A DNA stretch of 64,000 nucleotides, from assembly GCA_902622875.1 (NCBI GenBank), contig CACNRW010000002.1:1-64000 (forward strand). Direction: 5' to 3'. Shown in pieces: positions 8,572-17,245 of this stretch. The notes beneath the pieces were generated by a model. The model was not told the origin of the DNA and searched no databases. It worked only from the letters and a program-made list of their open reading frames with translations. Position 1 is the first letter of the stretch; the number at the start of each line of letters is the position of its first letter. The stretch comes from an uncultured SAR116 cluster alpha proteobacterium. GTDB taxonomy: Bacteria; Pseudomonadota; Alphaproteobacteria; Puniceispirillales; Marisalimonadaceae. Both the position numbers and the translations under genes were made by a program.

Positions 8572-9345
8572 ATGTTTAATTTGGATTTGAAAGATAAAGT
8601 AATTCTTATAACAGGTGGAAGTGATGGGCTAGGTTATGCATCTGCTGAATTATTATCTTTTGAGGGCGCAAAAGTAATAATTTGTGGAAGAAGAGGAGAT
8701 TATTTAAATGAAAAAGCAAAAATAATCTCAGAAAAAACACATAATAATGTTTTAGCTGTACAGGCAGACGTCAGTAAAGCAGAGGATTGCAAGAGACTTG
8801 TTGAAGAGACCATTTTAAAATTTAAAAAAATTGACATTTTAATCAACAACGCTGGAGCATCTGCTGCTTCATTCTTTGAAGATGTTACAGATAAAAACTG
8901 GGAAGATGATATTAACCTTAAATTAATGTCAACCATTAGGATGTGTAGATTAGTCATTCCCTATATGAAATCAAATAATAAGGGAGTTATAATAAATGCT
9001 ACAATTGGTGGAGGAAAAGCCCCTAATGCTGGTTCACTTCCTACAACAGTCACAAGAGCAGCAGGAATAAATTTAACAAAATCTCTAGCCAATGAATTTG
9101 CTAAAGACAATATCAGAGTTAATACTATATGCATAGGTTTAATCAAAAGTGCTCAATGGGATCGCAAGGTTGGCTCGGGTGATGTAAATGATTTATATAA
9201 AGAAATGTCTATAAAAGTACCAATGGGTAAAGTTGGTGAAGAAATTGATTATGCAAATTTAGTTGCTTTTCTATCTTCTGATCGAAGTGGTTATATTACA
9301 GGAACAGCCATTAATTTAGATGGTGGTTTGTGTCCTGTTACATAA
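8572..9345 (+). CDS. SDR family protein with substituted Ser-Tyr-Lys residues
   Basis: A 257-residue SDR-fold protein. TGGSDGLG (14-21) binds the nucleotide, NNAG (92-95) is present, and the end YITGTAINLDGG is typical. The catalytic YxxxK becomes T158..R162 (TTVTRAAG) and the usual serines are T144/I145, so the standard proton relay is missing. I chose the ATG at 8572 because AAGGAG lies at 8560-8565; an in-frame TTG further upstream lacks such a site. It is last in the ComD-ComE-Gfo/Idh run. It may act on an unusual substrate or have a structural role. Confidence 0.88.
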   Translation: MFNLDLKDKVILITGGSDGLGYASAELLSFEGAKVIICGRRGDYLNEKAKIISEKTHNNVLAVQADVSKAEDCKRLVEETILKFKKIDILINNAGASAASFFEDVTDKNWEDDINLKLMSTIRMCRLVIPYMKSNNKGVIINATIGGGKAPNAGSLPTTVTRAAGINLTKSLANEFAKDNIRVNTICIGLIKSAQWDRKVGSGDVNDLYKEMSIKVPMGKVGEEIDYANLVAFLSSDRSGYITGTAINLDGGLCPVT

Positions 9346-9501
9346 GAAATACAGAATAAGCCTATATATTAAATAAATAATTAGACTTGTTAATACTATT
9401 AAGATTTTGCAATAATAATTAAACAAATATTGTTTTAATGAAGTTCATTATATTTATAAATTGTATCATTGTAATAATCATGAAAAGTTAAGTATTGAAT
9501 C

Positions 9502-10605
9502 ATGTTTAAAAATTTAAAAAAAACAGATATGATTGGAATGAAATTTATATCTAATTTGTTTAAGCATAATGAATTTATTGTATTTTATGGAGATTTTTAT
9601 TTAGATGGTAAATTTTTCTTCCCAATTTCAATAAAGCATAATTCTGGGAGTTCAGAATTATTTGGTAATTTTGCACCGATAAAATATAAAAAATTTTTTG
9701 AATATGATTTCTATAATAATACTTTGAAACTAAATAATAGTATGGAAATTATAGAAAACAGCTTTATTGTTGGATCGTCAGGAAATTACTATCATGATTT
9801 AATAGATTTCTATTCCAAAATTTTCTCCTATGATAATAAAATTGATGATAGTATTGATAAAATTATAATTGGAAAATTATTTTTAAAAGATCCAATTATT
9901 ACATTAATTAAGAAAATAAATATTAAGAAAAAATTAGTAAGTATTAATAATGAAACAAAAATTTTTAAAAATTCATATTTTGTATCAAATAAAAATTTTA
10001 TAAAAATTAACGATTTTTATAGGCATCTATTTTTAAATCCTGATGCTCAGCAATTTAAAAATATTTATATTTCGAGGAATGATTCTAAGAATAGAATCAT
10101 TAAAAATGAAAAAGAAGTTGTCAATTATCTTAAAAAATATGATTTTGAAGTTTATGAATTGTCAAAATTTAGTTTTCTTGAACAAATAAAAATTTTTAGT
10201 GAAGCTAAAATAATTGTCAGCATGCACGGTGCTGCTTTAACCAATTTAATGTTTTGCAAACCTGGAACTACAATAATTGAAATCGCTGCAGATTTCTATG
10301 AAAATTATAAATCTAGTAATTTAAATTTAAATTTAACAGAGTTTAAATATTTTAAAAACAAAGAAACTGATTGGTATAGTGATATCAATTGTAATAAGTT
10401 TAATAAATATACGAGACCTGTTTTCAATCATTTATCTCAAATGAATGGTTTAAACCACTATTATTATTTTGTTAAATCTATAAATTTAAATAATAATGAA
10501 AATATCATTGCTGAATTTGAATTTAAAACAATAACCAGAACAAATCTAACGGTAGACATGCAGATTTTTAAAAAATTTTTTCAACAAATTTTAATTAAAA
10601 ACTAA
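9502..10605 (+). CDS. glycosyltransferase family 61 (DUF563) protein
   Basis: A 367-residue GT61-type glycosyltransferase. Recognisable blocks are SGNYYHDLIDF (about 95), IYISRNDSKNRIIKNEKEV (about 190) and FSFLEQIKIF-SEAKIIVSMHGAALTN with the HGA motif near 241, followed by PGTTIIEI. GT61 enzymes add sugars to surface polysaccharides or glycoproteins. The gene is much richer in A+T, Asn, Lys, Ile and Phe than its neighbours and stands alone among metabolic genes, which hints at horizontal acquisition, as is common for surface-glycan genes. It ends 7 bases from a convergent reductase gene. Acceptor and donor are unknown. Confidence 0.8.
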   Translation: MFKNLKKTDMIGMKFISNLFKHNEFIVFYGDFYLDGKFFFPISIKHNSGSSELFGNFAPIKYKKFFEYDFYNNTLKLNNSMEIIENSFIVGSSGNYYHDLIDFYSKIFSYDNKIDDSIDKIIIGKLFLKDPIITLIKKINIKKKLVSINNETKIFKNSYFVSNKNFIKINDFYRHLFLNPDAQQFKNIYISRNDSKNRIIKNEKEVVNYLKKYDFEVYELSKFSFLEQIKIFSEAKIIVSMHGAALTNLMFCKPGTTIIEIAADFYENYKSSNLNLNLTEFKYFKNKETDWYSDINCNKFNKYTRPVFNHLSQMNGLNHYYYFVKSINLNNNENIIAEFEFKTITRTNLTVDMQIFKKFFQQILIKN

Positions 10606-10612
10606 TAATAAT

Positions 10613-11518
10613 TTAAATCTTTATTCGTGGTGGATTAATTTCTGCTAGTTCACAGGCATAGTCAAGTAGGGCACTAAAATCTTTTTTTGCAAATTTTCCA
10701 GATCTAGCTTGGCCGTAGACAGCTTGTACTGAAGAACCCACAGGCAAGCCCACTCTGAAACTATTAGCCGTTTCAATAGCCAAACCCATATCTTTATGAG
10801 CAAGATCAATTGTAAATCCTGGTTCTATATCATTTTGCAGAACTTTAGATAAAAAATTAACGTGGAATTGTCCGTTGTTAGCAGTTGTTCCTGCGTTTAC
10901 TTCCTTAAAAGTGTCAAGGTCCAATCCAATTTTTTGAGCCAATGTCAGTGCTTCAGCAGTAATTTGTGCAATACTTAAAATCTGAAAATTATTGACAACC
11001 TTAGCTCTTATTCCAGATCCTACTTTTCCACAACGTATTATTGTTGTGCCCATTGCATTTAATAAAGGCTCAACTTTTTTAAAAGCATCTTCATTATCAC
11101 AACCAACCATAAAAAGTGAATCACCTGAAATTGCATGGCTTACTAATCTTCCAACCGGGGCATCGATGAATGACACATTTTTTTCCTTGCATTTTCTATT
11201 GACTTCATCAGTTCCTGTTGGTGCTATTGTGCTCATGTCTAGAATTATAGTATTAGGTTTTGCAAATGATAAAACACCTTCATTGTCTATTATAACTGAC
11301 TTAACATTCTCAGTAGACGGTAACATTGTTATAACTATTTCTGCATTTCTAATAGTATCTTTAAGAGATTTACCTGGTGTTCCACCAACTTTTACTACAG
11401 GATCCATTTTCTCTGTTACTATATCGTAGACTGAGACTTTTGATCCCTTCTTAATTATGTTTTGAGCCATGGGGCCGCCCATAGCTCCTAATCCAATAAA
11501 GGCAATTGATTCAGTCAT
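10613..11518 (-). CDS. beta-hydroxyacid dehydrogenase family reductase, YihU-like active site
   Basis: A 301-residue NAD(P)-dependent reductase of the 3-hydroxyisobutyrate/tartronate semialdehyde family. The cofactor motif is GLGAMGGPM (9-17). The catalytic lysine is K173 in KVVNN, and the C-terminal helix has AHKDMGLA (K242). At the substrate loop, where most relatives have APVSGG, this protein has PVGR (121-124). From memory this resembles E. coli YihU, 3-sulfolactaldehyde reductase, as does the SAL/VYGQAR C-terminal region. It may therefore interconvert sulfolactaldehyde and dihydroxypropanesulfonate. A plain GarR-type reductase remains possible. It is divergent from zwf. Confidence 0.82.
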   Translation of the reverse strand: MTESIAFIGLGAMGGPMAQNIIKKGSKVSVYDIVTEKMDPVVKVGGTPGKSLKDTIRNAEIVITMLPSTENVKSVIIDNEGVLSFAKPNTIILDMSTIAPTGTDEVNRKCKEKNVSFIDAPVGRLVSHAISGDSLFMVGCDNEDAFKKVEPLLNAMGTTIIRCGKVGSGIRAKVVNNFQILSIAQITAEALTLAQKIGLDLDTFKEVNAGTTANNGQFHVNFLSKVLQNDIEPGFTIDLAHKDMGLAIETANSFRVGLPVGSSVQAVYGQARSGKFAKKDFSALLDYACELAEINPPRIKI

Positions 11519-11567
11519 AAAAATCTCCCAATAATACTGCTAAGAATTTAATCAACATTAAACTTAA

Positions 11568-11597
11568 ACTATAATAATTTACAATAATTTATGACAA
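11568..11597 (-). promoter_or_regulatory. putative promoter of the YihU-like reductase gene
   Basis: On the minus strand TTGTCA (11597-11592) is followed after 18 bases by TATAGT (11573-11568), with the start codon about 50 bases beyond. On the other strand, TATAAT at 11570-11575 could serve as the -10 of zwf with a weak TTTAAT at 11547-11552. The two promoters would then overlap. AT-richness makes chance matches likely. Confidence 0.35.
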
Positions 11598-11642
11598 TAA
11601 GAGTTAAAATAAATTATTATTATTCAACAAATATGAGTTGTC

Positions 11643-13085
11643 ATGATTCCTGAAAAATCAAATATTGTTCCAAGTGAGTTTATTATTGTCGGAGGAACTG
11701 GAAATCTTTCAAAAAATAAGATACTTCCTGCTCTATTTTGGAGATTTTTAGACAAGCAAATAGATGCTCAATCAAACATAATCTTATGTGATAAACATTT
11801 AAAATCTAACAAGGACTTTTTTCCAGAGCTACAATCTAATTGTAGTGAAGCAATCAAAACTGAAGACAATAACTTAGAAAATTGGAATAAATTTATAAAG
11901 ACTGTAAAATTAGTTGAATTAGACGTTGTGTCTGGTAATGGGCATTTAGATTTAGTTAAAATATTAAAAGAAAAATTTGATGAAAACAGACCTATCATTT
12001 TTTACTTGGCAATAGCTTCGAATCTATTTGGTAATAGTTGTAAGTTTATTAGAGATTCAGGTTTAAATGTTCCACAAAGTAGACTTGTAATTGAAAAGCC
12101 TATTGGAAAAAATAAAAAAACTGCAATTGAAATTAATAACGAAATTTCAAGTGTTTTTAAAGAAAGTCAAATTTACAGAATTGATCACTATTTAGGAAAA
12201 GAAACTGTTCAAAATCTTATGGCATTAAGATTTGCAAATACATTTTTTGAAAATCAGTGGAACAATAATAATATTGATAATGTGCAGATTACTGTTTCTG
12301 AAACAATAGGAGTTAAGGAAAGGATTTCCTATTATAATGAGTATGGTGCAATTAGAGATATGTTGCAAAATCATCTGCTACAGTTGATTTGTTTAATAGC
12401 AATGGAGCCTCCATCATTTTATGAAGCAGATCAATTAAGAGATGAAAAACTAAGAGTGTTAAAAGCACTGAAACCTATAGCTGAAGATGAAGTACAAACT
12501 GGACAATATCGAAGCTTTTCTGATGAATTAGGTAAAAATTCTAATACTGAAACTTTTGTTGCACTTAAAGTTGTTATTAATAATTGGAGATGGGCAGGGG
12601 TTCCTTTTTATGTCAGGACTGGTAAAAAATTATCTTACAGAGCAAGTGAAATTATTATTACATTTAAAAACAAGCCTCATGACATATTTTCAAAGTTTAC
12701 TAGAGATGCTCATGATAACCCAAACAGATTAATAATTAGAGTTCAACCCGAAGAAGGTCTAAAATTAAAGCTAACTTCTAAAGCTCCTGGACCAGGTGGA
12801 ATGCGGTTTTTCCCATCAGAACTTAATTTATCTTTTGGCGACACGTTTACTGACAGACTTCCAGACGCTTATGAACGCCTCCTAATGGATGTAGTAAGAG
12901 GTAACCAAACTCTTTTTATGAGATCTGATGAGGTTCTAGCAGCATGGGATTATATTGACCCAATAGTTGAAATCGCAAAAAATTATGAGCCTCAACTCTA
13001 CAGGACAGGGACTATGGGTCCAGAAGACAAAATACTTTGTGGAGATGGACATAAATGGATTGATACAAAAGATGATAAATCATGA
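11643..13085 (+). CDS. zwf: glucose-6-phosphate 1-dehydrogenase
   Basis: A 480-residue enzyme (E. coli Zwf is about 490) oxidising glucose 6-phosphate to 6-phosphogluconolactone with NAD(P)+. GGTGNLSKNK (17-26) is the nucleotide-binding start. EKPIGKN and the active-site signature RIDHYLGKE (about 179-187) are intact, and the C-terminal beta+alpha domain ends with the usual Y-x-PGTMGP-like segment (YRTGTMGP). It is the first gene of an Entner-Doudoroff operon: its TGA overlaps the pgl ATG in ATGA, and pgl in turn overlaps edd. Cytosolic. No ambiguity in the call. Confidence 0.97.
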   Translation: MIPEKSNIVPSEFIIVGGTGNLSKNKILPALFWRFLDKQIDAQSNIILCDKHLKSNKDFFPELQSNCSEAIKTEDNNLENWNKFIKTVKLVELDVVSGNGHLDLVKILKEKFDENRPIIFYLAIASNLFGNSCKFIRDSGLNVPQSRLVIEKPIGKNKKTAIEINNEISSVFKESQIYRIDHYLGKETVQNLMALRFANTFFENQWNNNNIDNVQITVSETIGVKERISYYNEYGAIRDMLQNHLLQLICLIAMEPPSFYEADQLRDEKLRVLKALKPIAEDEVQTGQYRSFSDELGKNSNTETFVALKVVINNWRWAGVPFYVRTGKKLSYRASEIIITFKNKPHDIFSKFTRDAHDNPNRLIIRVQPEEGLKLKLTSKAPGPGGMRFFPSELNLSFGDTFTDRLPDAYERLLMDVVRGNQTLFMRSDEVLAAWDYIDPIVEIAKNYEPQLYRTGTMGPEDKILCGDGHKWIDTKDDKS

Positions 13086-13699
13086 ATATTGTCACTTTAA
13101 TTTCAGATAAACTAAAATACGCTATAAATAAATTTGGAACTGCTAGTTTAGTCGTGTCTGGTGGAAGTAGTCCAATTAAGATCTTTAAAGATTTATCTCA
13201 AATTGAACTTAATTGGTCGAAAGTACAAATAACCCTGGTTGATGATAGACTAGTTGATCCTCAAAATGAAAATAGTAATCAAAAACTTTTATCAAAGTAT
13301 TTGTTCATAGACAAAGCTAAAAATGCCAATTTTTTTCCTTTATCGGAGGACTTAATCTTTAAGAAAAAGTTAAAAATTCCTTTTGACGTTACTTTAATTG
13401 GTATGGGTGAAGATGGTCATTTTGCCTCTTTATTTCCTAGCATGATTGGGAATAAAGAGAGTTATAGTATACATGCAAATCACAAAATATTTAAAACATC
13501 GCCTCAAGGTGATCCTTTTCTTCCAAGAATAACAATGAATTTATCTTTGATCATGAGTAGTGAAGTAATAATTTTATTAGTTAAAGGTAAAGTAAAACAA
13601 AACATTTTAGAACTTGCTAAAAATGATGAAACATATCCTATTCATCATTTATTAAAAAACAAACATAAAAATTTTATTATTGAGAAAATCAATGAGTAA
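13082..13699 (+). CDS. pgl: 6-phosphogluconolactonase
   Basis: A 205-residue DevB/Pgl-type lactonase hydrolysing 6-phosphogluconolactone to 6-phosphogluconate. The NagB/RpiA-like fold shows VSGGSSP (about 21-27, phosphate-binding) and LIGMGEDGHFASLFP (about 108-122), the family's best signature. It is slightly short relative to the usual 220-240 residues. It starts inside the zwf stop (ATGA) and its last codons contain the edd ATG, so all three genes are translationally coupled. The position between zwf and edd confirms the assignment. Confidence 0.95.
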   Translation: MNIVTLISDKLKYAINKFGTASLVVSGGSSPIKIFKDLSQIELNWSKVQITLVDDRLVDPQNENSNQKLLSKYLFIDKAKNANFFPLSEDLIFKKKLKIPFDVTLIGMGEDGHFASLFPSMIGNKESYSIHANHKIFKTSPQGDPFLPRITMNLSLIMSSEVIILLVKGKVKQNILELAKNDETYPIHHLLKNKHKNFIIEKINE

Positions 13700-15515
13700 A
13701 TTGCATCCAACAATTCTTAATGTCACAAAAAGGATAATTGAAAGAAGCAAATTAACTAGACAAAACTATTTAAATAATATTCAAGCTATGGAAAGAGATA
13801 TTGATAATGATAGAAGTCAAGTTTCATGCTCTAATATGGCTCACGCTGCAGCTGCAGCTCCAATAGATGAACAGTTTTCAATATTAATGAATTCAAAGCC
13901 GAATATAGGAATTGTTTCTGCTTATAATGATATGCTTTCAGCTCATAAACCACTAGAACATTTTCCTAAAATAATTAAAGCGGCTGCAAATAAATTTGGT
14001 GCTACTGCACAAATGGCAGGTGCCGTACCTGCAATGTGTGATGGGGTCACTCAAGGAAGACCAGGCATGGAATTATCATTAATGTCAAGAGACGTTATTG
14101 CTATGTCCACTGCAGTGGCATTAAGCCATGGTGTATATGATGCTGCACTATGTTTGGGTGTATGCGATAAGATTGTACCTGGACTAGTAATCGGATCTTT
14201 GTCATTTGGTCATCTACCAATAATTTTTGTACCAGCTGGACCCATGTCTACTGGAATTCCAAATGAAGAAAAAAATCGGATAAGAAATGAATTTGCTAAG
14301 GGTAAAACTACTAGAGAGGAATTACTAAAAGTTGAAATTGCTGCTTATCATGGAGAAGGGACTTGTACATTTTATGGGACAGCCAACTCAAATCAAATGT
14401 TAATGGAAATTATGGGTTTACACCTCCCTGGTTCTGCATTTATACATCCTCACAGTGATTTGAGAAACGCTTATAATGTAGCCGCAACTCAACAAGCAAT
14501 TTTAATATCAAGGAAAGGAAATGATATAAGGCCTATTGGAAAAATTATTGATGAAAGAAGTTTTGTTAATGCGATTATTGGTTTACTTGCAACAGGAGGA
14601 TCAACTAATCATACTTTACACTTGCCCGCAATGGCTGCTGCAGCTGGAATTAAATTATTATGGGAAGATTTTGCCGATTTGTCAGAAGTGATACCTTTGT
14701 TGGCTAGGGTCTATCCAAATGGCAGCGCGGATGTAAATCAATTTCATGCTGCGGGTGGTATGAGCTTTATTATTGGAGAACTTTTAGACGCAGGTTTGTT
14801 AGATGGAACTGCTAAAACAGTGTGGGGAACAAATATTTTTAATTATGTTTCAGAAGCTACTCTGGGAAAATCAGAATTACTTTGGAAAAAAACAAAATCA
14901 AAATCGTATGATAATAAAATTTTGAAATATGTAAAAAAACCACATCAAAAAAATGGTGGATTAAAAATATTAAAAGGTAATATTGGTAAAGGGGTAATTA
15001 AAATTTCTGCTGTTGATTTTGAAAATCAAAAAATAAAAGCCCCGGCAATGGTTTTTAATAATCAAACTGATGTTAAAAAAGCATATGAAAAAGGTCTATT
15101 AAACAAGGATGTTGTTGTTGTTGTTCGTTTTCAAGGTCCAAAAGCTAATGGAATGCCAGAACTCCATGCTTTAACTCCAATTTTATCAAATATTCAAGAC
15201 TTAGGTTTCAAAGTGGCCTTATTAACTGATGGAAGGATGTCTGGGGCATCTGGTAAAGTTCCTGCAGCTATTCATGTTATTCCTGAAGCTTTAGATAATG
15301 GTATAATTGGAAAAATTTTAGATGGAGACATCATTGATATTGATGCTACTTCTGGAAGAATTGAAGTTAATGAGACCGTTGCTAAAAGAGATATTAAAGT
15401 GCCTTCAAAAAATAATCAGAATAATACATTTGGAAGAAATTTATTTTCATTATTAAGACAAAATGCCAGTAGTGCCGAAAATGGAGCTGGCCTTGATATA
15501 ATTAATAATTATTAA
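13692..15515 (+). CDS. edd: phosphogluconate dehydratase
   Basis: A 607-residue IlvD/Edd family iron-sulfur dehydratase converting 6-phosphogluconate to 2-keto-3-deoxy-6-phosphogluconate. Edd-specific blocks are SAYNDMLSAHKP, CDGVTQGRPGMELSLMSRD, LGVCDKIVPG and GTCTFYGTANSNQMLMEIMG, which include the cluster cysteines; GRMSGASGKVPAAIHV is near the C-terminus. The ATG at 13692 lies within the end of pgl; an in-frame TTG at 13680 is less likely. It completes zwf-pgl-edd; the aldolase eda is at about 37 kb. No 6-phosphogluconate dehydrogenase was seen, so carbon probably flows through the ED route. Confidence 0.97.
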   Translation: MSKLHPTILNVTKRIIERSKLTRQNYLNNIQAMERDIDNDRSQVSCSNMAHAAAAAPIDEQFSILMNSKPNIGIVSAYNDMLSAHKPLEHFPKIIKAAANKFGATAQMAGAVPAMCDGVTQGRPGMELSLMSRDVIAMSTAVALSHGVYDAALCLGVCDKIVPGLVIGSLSFGHLPIIFVPAGPMSTGIPNEEKNRIRNEFAKGKTTREELLKVEIAAYHGEGTCTFYGTANSNQMLMEIMGLHLPGSAFIHPHSDLRNAYNVAATQQAILISRKGNDIRPIGKIIDERSFVNAIIGLLATGGSTNHTLHLPAMAAAAGIKLLWEDFADLSEVIPLLARVYPNGSADVNQFHAAGGMSFIIGELLDAGLLDGTAKTVWGTNIFNYVSEATLGKSELLWKKTKSKSYDNKILKYVKKPHQKNGGLKILKGNIGKGVIKISAVDFENQKIKAPAMVFNNQTDVKKAYEKGLLNKDVVVVVRFQGPKANGMPELHALTPILSNIQDLGFKVALLTDGRMSGASGKVPAAIHVIPEALDNGIIGKILDGDIIDIDATSGRIEVNETVAKRDIKVPSKNNQNNTFGRNLFSLLRQNASSAENGAGLDIINNY

Positions 15516-15520
15516 TAGCT

Positions 15521-16759
15521 CTAAGTTGCTGAAGCAATGGCGGCATGAAGCATTACATTGGTGCTTGAAGATGCCCATTCAGGCTTTATTTCTTCTGCTT
15601 CATTATGGCTTAATCCATCAACGCATGGACACATTATCATTGCTGAGGGAGCAACAGTGTTTATCCAACAAGCATCATGTCCTGCACCTGAAACAATATC
15701 TTTATGAGAATATCCGAACTTATTGGCACTATTACGAATGTTATTAAGACACTCTTTGTCAAAAGCAACAGGATCAAATCCTCCAATTTGATCCATTTCA
15801 AATTCAATCTTATATTTTTTACATATATCTGTAGTCATTTGTTTTAATTCATTTTCCATTTTTACTAGTTTGTTAATATCTGGGGATCTTATATCAACTG
15901 TAAAAAGTGAATTGCCTGCAATAACATTTCGTGAATTAGGAGACACTTCAATATGACCTACGCTACCAAGAGCATTTGGTTGATTTTTGTTTGCAATATG
16001 ATTGACGGCTAAAATAATTTCAGACAATGCAAGTGATGTATCTTTTCTAACGTTCATTGGAGTAGTGCCAGTATGTTGCTCAACTCCAGAAAGTTTAACT
16101 TCCAACCATTTTAGACCTTGACCGTGCGTGACTATACCTATGTCAACTTCTTCCGTTTCAAGAATAGGTCCTTGTTCTATATGCAATTCATAGTAACAAT
16201 GGAATTTTTGTGATCCAACAGTTTCAGAACCTTTCCATCCTATTTTATCAAGCTCATCTCCAAAGATATTTCCTTCAGCATCTTTTGCTGAAAGAAGAGT
16301 ATTAACCTCATATATTCCTGCATATCCTGCAGATGCCATCATTGCAGGAGGAAAACGGGAACCTTCTTCATTAGTCCAATTTACAACTAAGATTGGATGT
16401 TTTGTTTGAATATTTAAATCATTAAGAGTTCTAACAATTTCTAGTCCAGCTAAAACTCCGAGAACACCGTCATATTTCCCGCCAGTTGGTTGTGTGTCTA
16501 AATGGCTTCCAATGACAACTGGAAGTGCATTCTTATCTGTTCCTTCTCTTTTAAAAAACATTGATCCAAGCTCATCTACTTTCATTGTCATACCAGCATC
16601 TTCAGACCATTTTTGTAATAATTTTCTTGCTTCTCCATCTTCTACAGTAACAGTTTGTCTATTATTACCTCCAGCAATTCCAGGCCCAATTTTAGCCATT
16701 GTCATTAAGCTATCCCATAGTCTGTCACTATTGATTGAAATATTTGTTTCTTTTACCAT
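15521..16759 (-). CDS. M20-family amidase/carbamoylase (allantoate amidohydrolase or N-carbamoyl-L-amino-acid hydrolase type)
   Basis: A 412-residue cytosolic Zn-dependent hydrolase of the hydantoinase/carbamoylase family within M20. Metal and catalytic motifs are GSHLDTQPTGGKYDG, NEEGSRFPPAMMASAGYAG, LHIEQGPILE, GAGHDACW and CVDGLSHNEAEE. Members cleave N-carbamoyl amino acids, allantoate or ureidoglycolate, releasing ammonia and CO2. It lies alone, divergent from the HIT gene and 5 bases from the convergent edd stop. A hydantoinase/5-oxoprolinase-like fusion gene lies 16 kb away but is not obviously linked. The exact substrate cannot be chosen from sequence. Confidence 0.9.
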   Translation of the reverse strand: MVKETNISINSDRLWDSLMTMAKIGPGIAGGNNRQTVTVEDGEARKLLQKWSEDAGMTMKVDELGSMFFKREGTDKNALPVVIGSHLDTQPTGGKYDGVLGVLAGLEIVRTLNDLNIQTKHPILVVNWTNEEGSRFPPAMMASAGYAGIYEVNTLLSAKDAEGNIFGDELDKIGWKGSETVGSQKFHCYYELHIEQGPILETEEVDIGIVTHGQGLKWLEVKLSGVEQHTGTTPMNVRKDTSLALSEIILAVNHIANKNQPNALGSVGHIEVSPNSRNVIAGNSLFTVDIRSPDINKLVKMENELKQMTTDICKKYKIEFEMDQIGGFDPVAFDKECLNNIRNSANKFGYSHKDIVSGAGHDACWINTVAPSAMIMCPCVDGLSHNEAEEIKPEWASSSTNVMLHAAIASAT

Positions 16760-16842
16760 TAGATTATCCTTTATATTATAACTGTTAACTAGCTTGAAAA
16801 TTATGACAATGTAAAATTAGATTAAATCAATAGGAATTTGAA

Positions 16843-17241
16843 GTGTTTAAATTAGATAAGAGATTAGAAAGTGACACAATACTTGTAAAAGAATTAGAAA
16901 GTTTTCAGGTAAGACTTATGAATGCTAGACAATTTTTTTGGATTGTTTTGATACCTAACAAACCTAATTTAACTGAATTAAGTGATTTAAATATCAATGA
17001 AAGGAATTACTTGATGAATTTTGCTATTGATTTAGGAAAGTTCATCAAATCTTCAGAAAAATATGACAAAGTAAATATCGGAATGTTGGGTAATGTTGTC
17101 TCACAATTACATTTACATATTGTTTTAAGAAAAAAAAATGACGCTGCTTGGCCAGGACCTGTTTGGGGTAGCGACTTTAATAATCTTGATGAAAAAACAA
17201 AAGAATATAGATTTAAATTAATAAATGAATTTTCAATTTGA
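16843..17241 (+). CDS. HIT domain protein with degenerate HxHxH triad
   Basis: A 132-residue histidine-triad fold protein. The signature reads SQLHLHIVLRKKND: the first histidine of HxHxH is glutamine, while the two catalytic-side histidines remain. This variant is familiar among alphaproteobacterial HIT proteins, which are presumed nucleotide-binding or hydrolysing, but I know of no defined substrate. It starts with GTG behind AGGAA. It is divergent from the M20 hydrolase and its stop is 4 bases from the convergent crotonase gene. Confidence 0.86.
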   Translation: MFKLDKRLESDTILVKELESFQVRLMNARQFFWIVLIPNKPNLTELSDLNINERNYLMNFAIDLGKFIKSSEKYDKVNIGMLGNVVSQLHLHIVLRKKNDAAWPGPVWGSDFNNLDEKTKEYRFKLINEFSI

Positions 17242-17245
17242 TTAT

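Noticed and set aside
10992-11429. 145-codon open frame on the plus strand
   Set aside because: Antisense shadow of the beta-hydroxyacid dehydrogenase gene, which has clear family motifs; no ribosome site and no recognisable protein.
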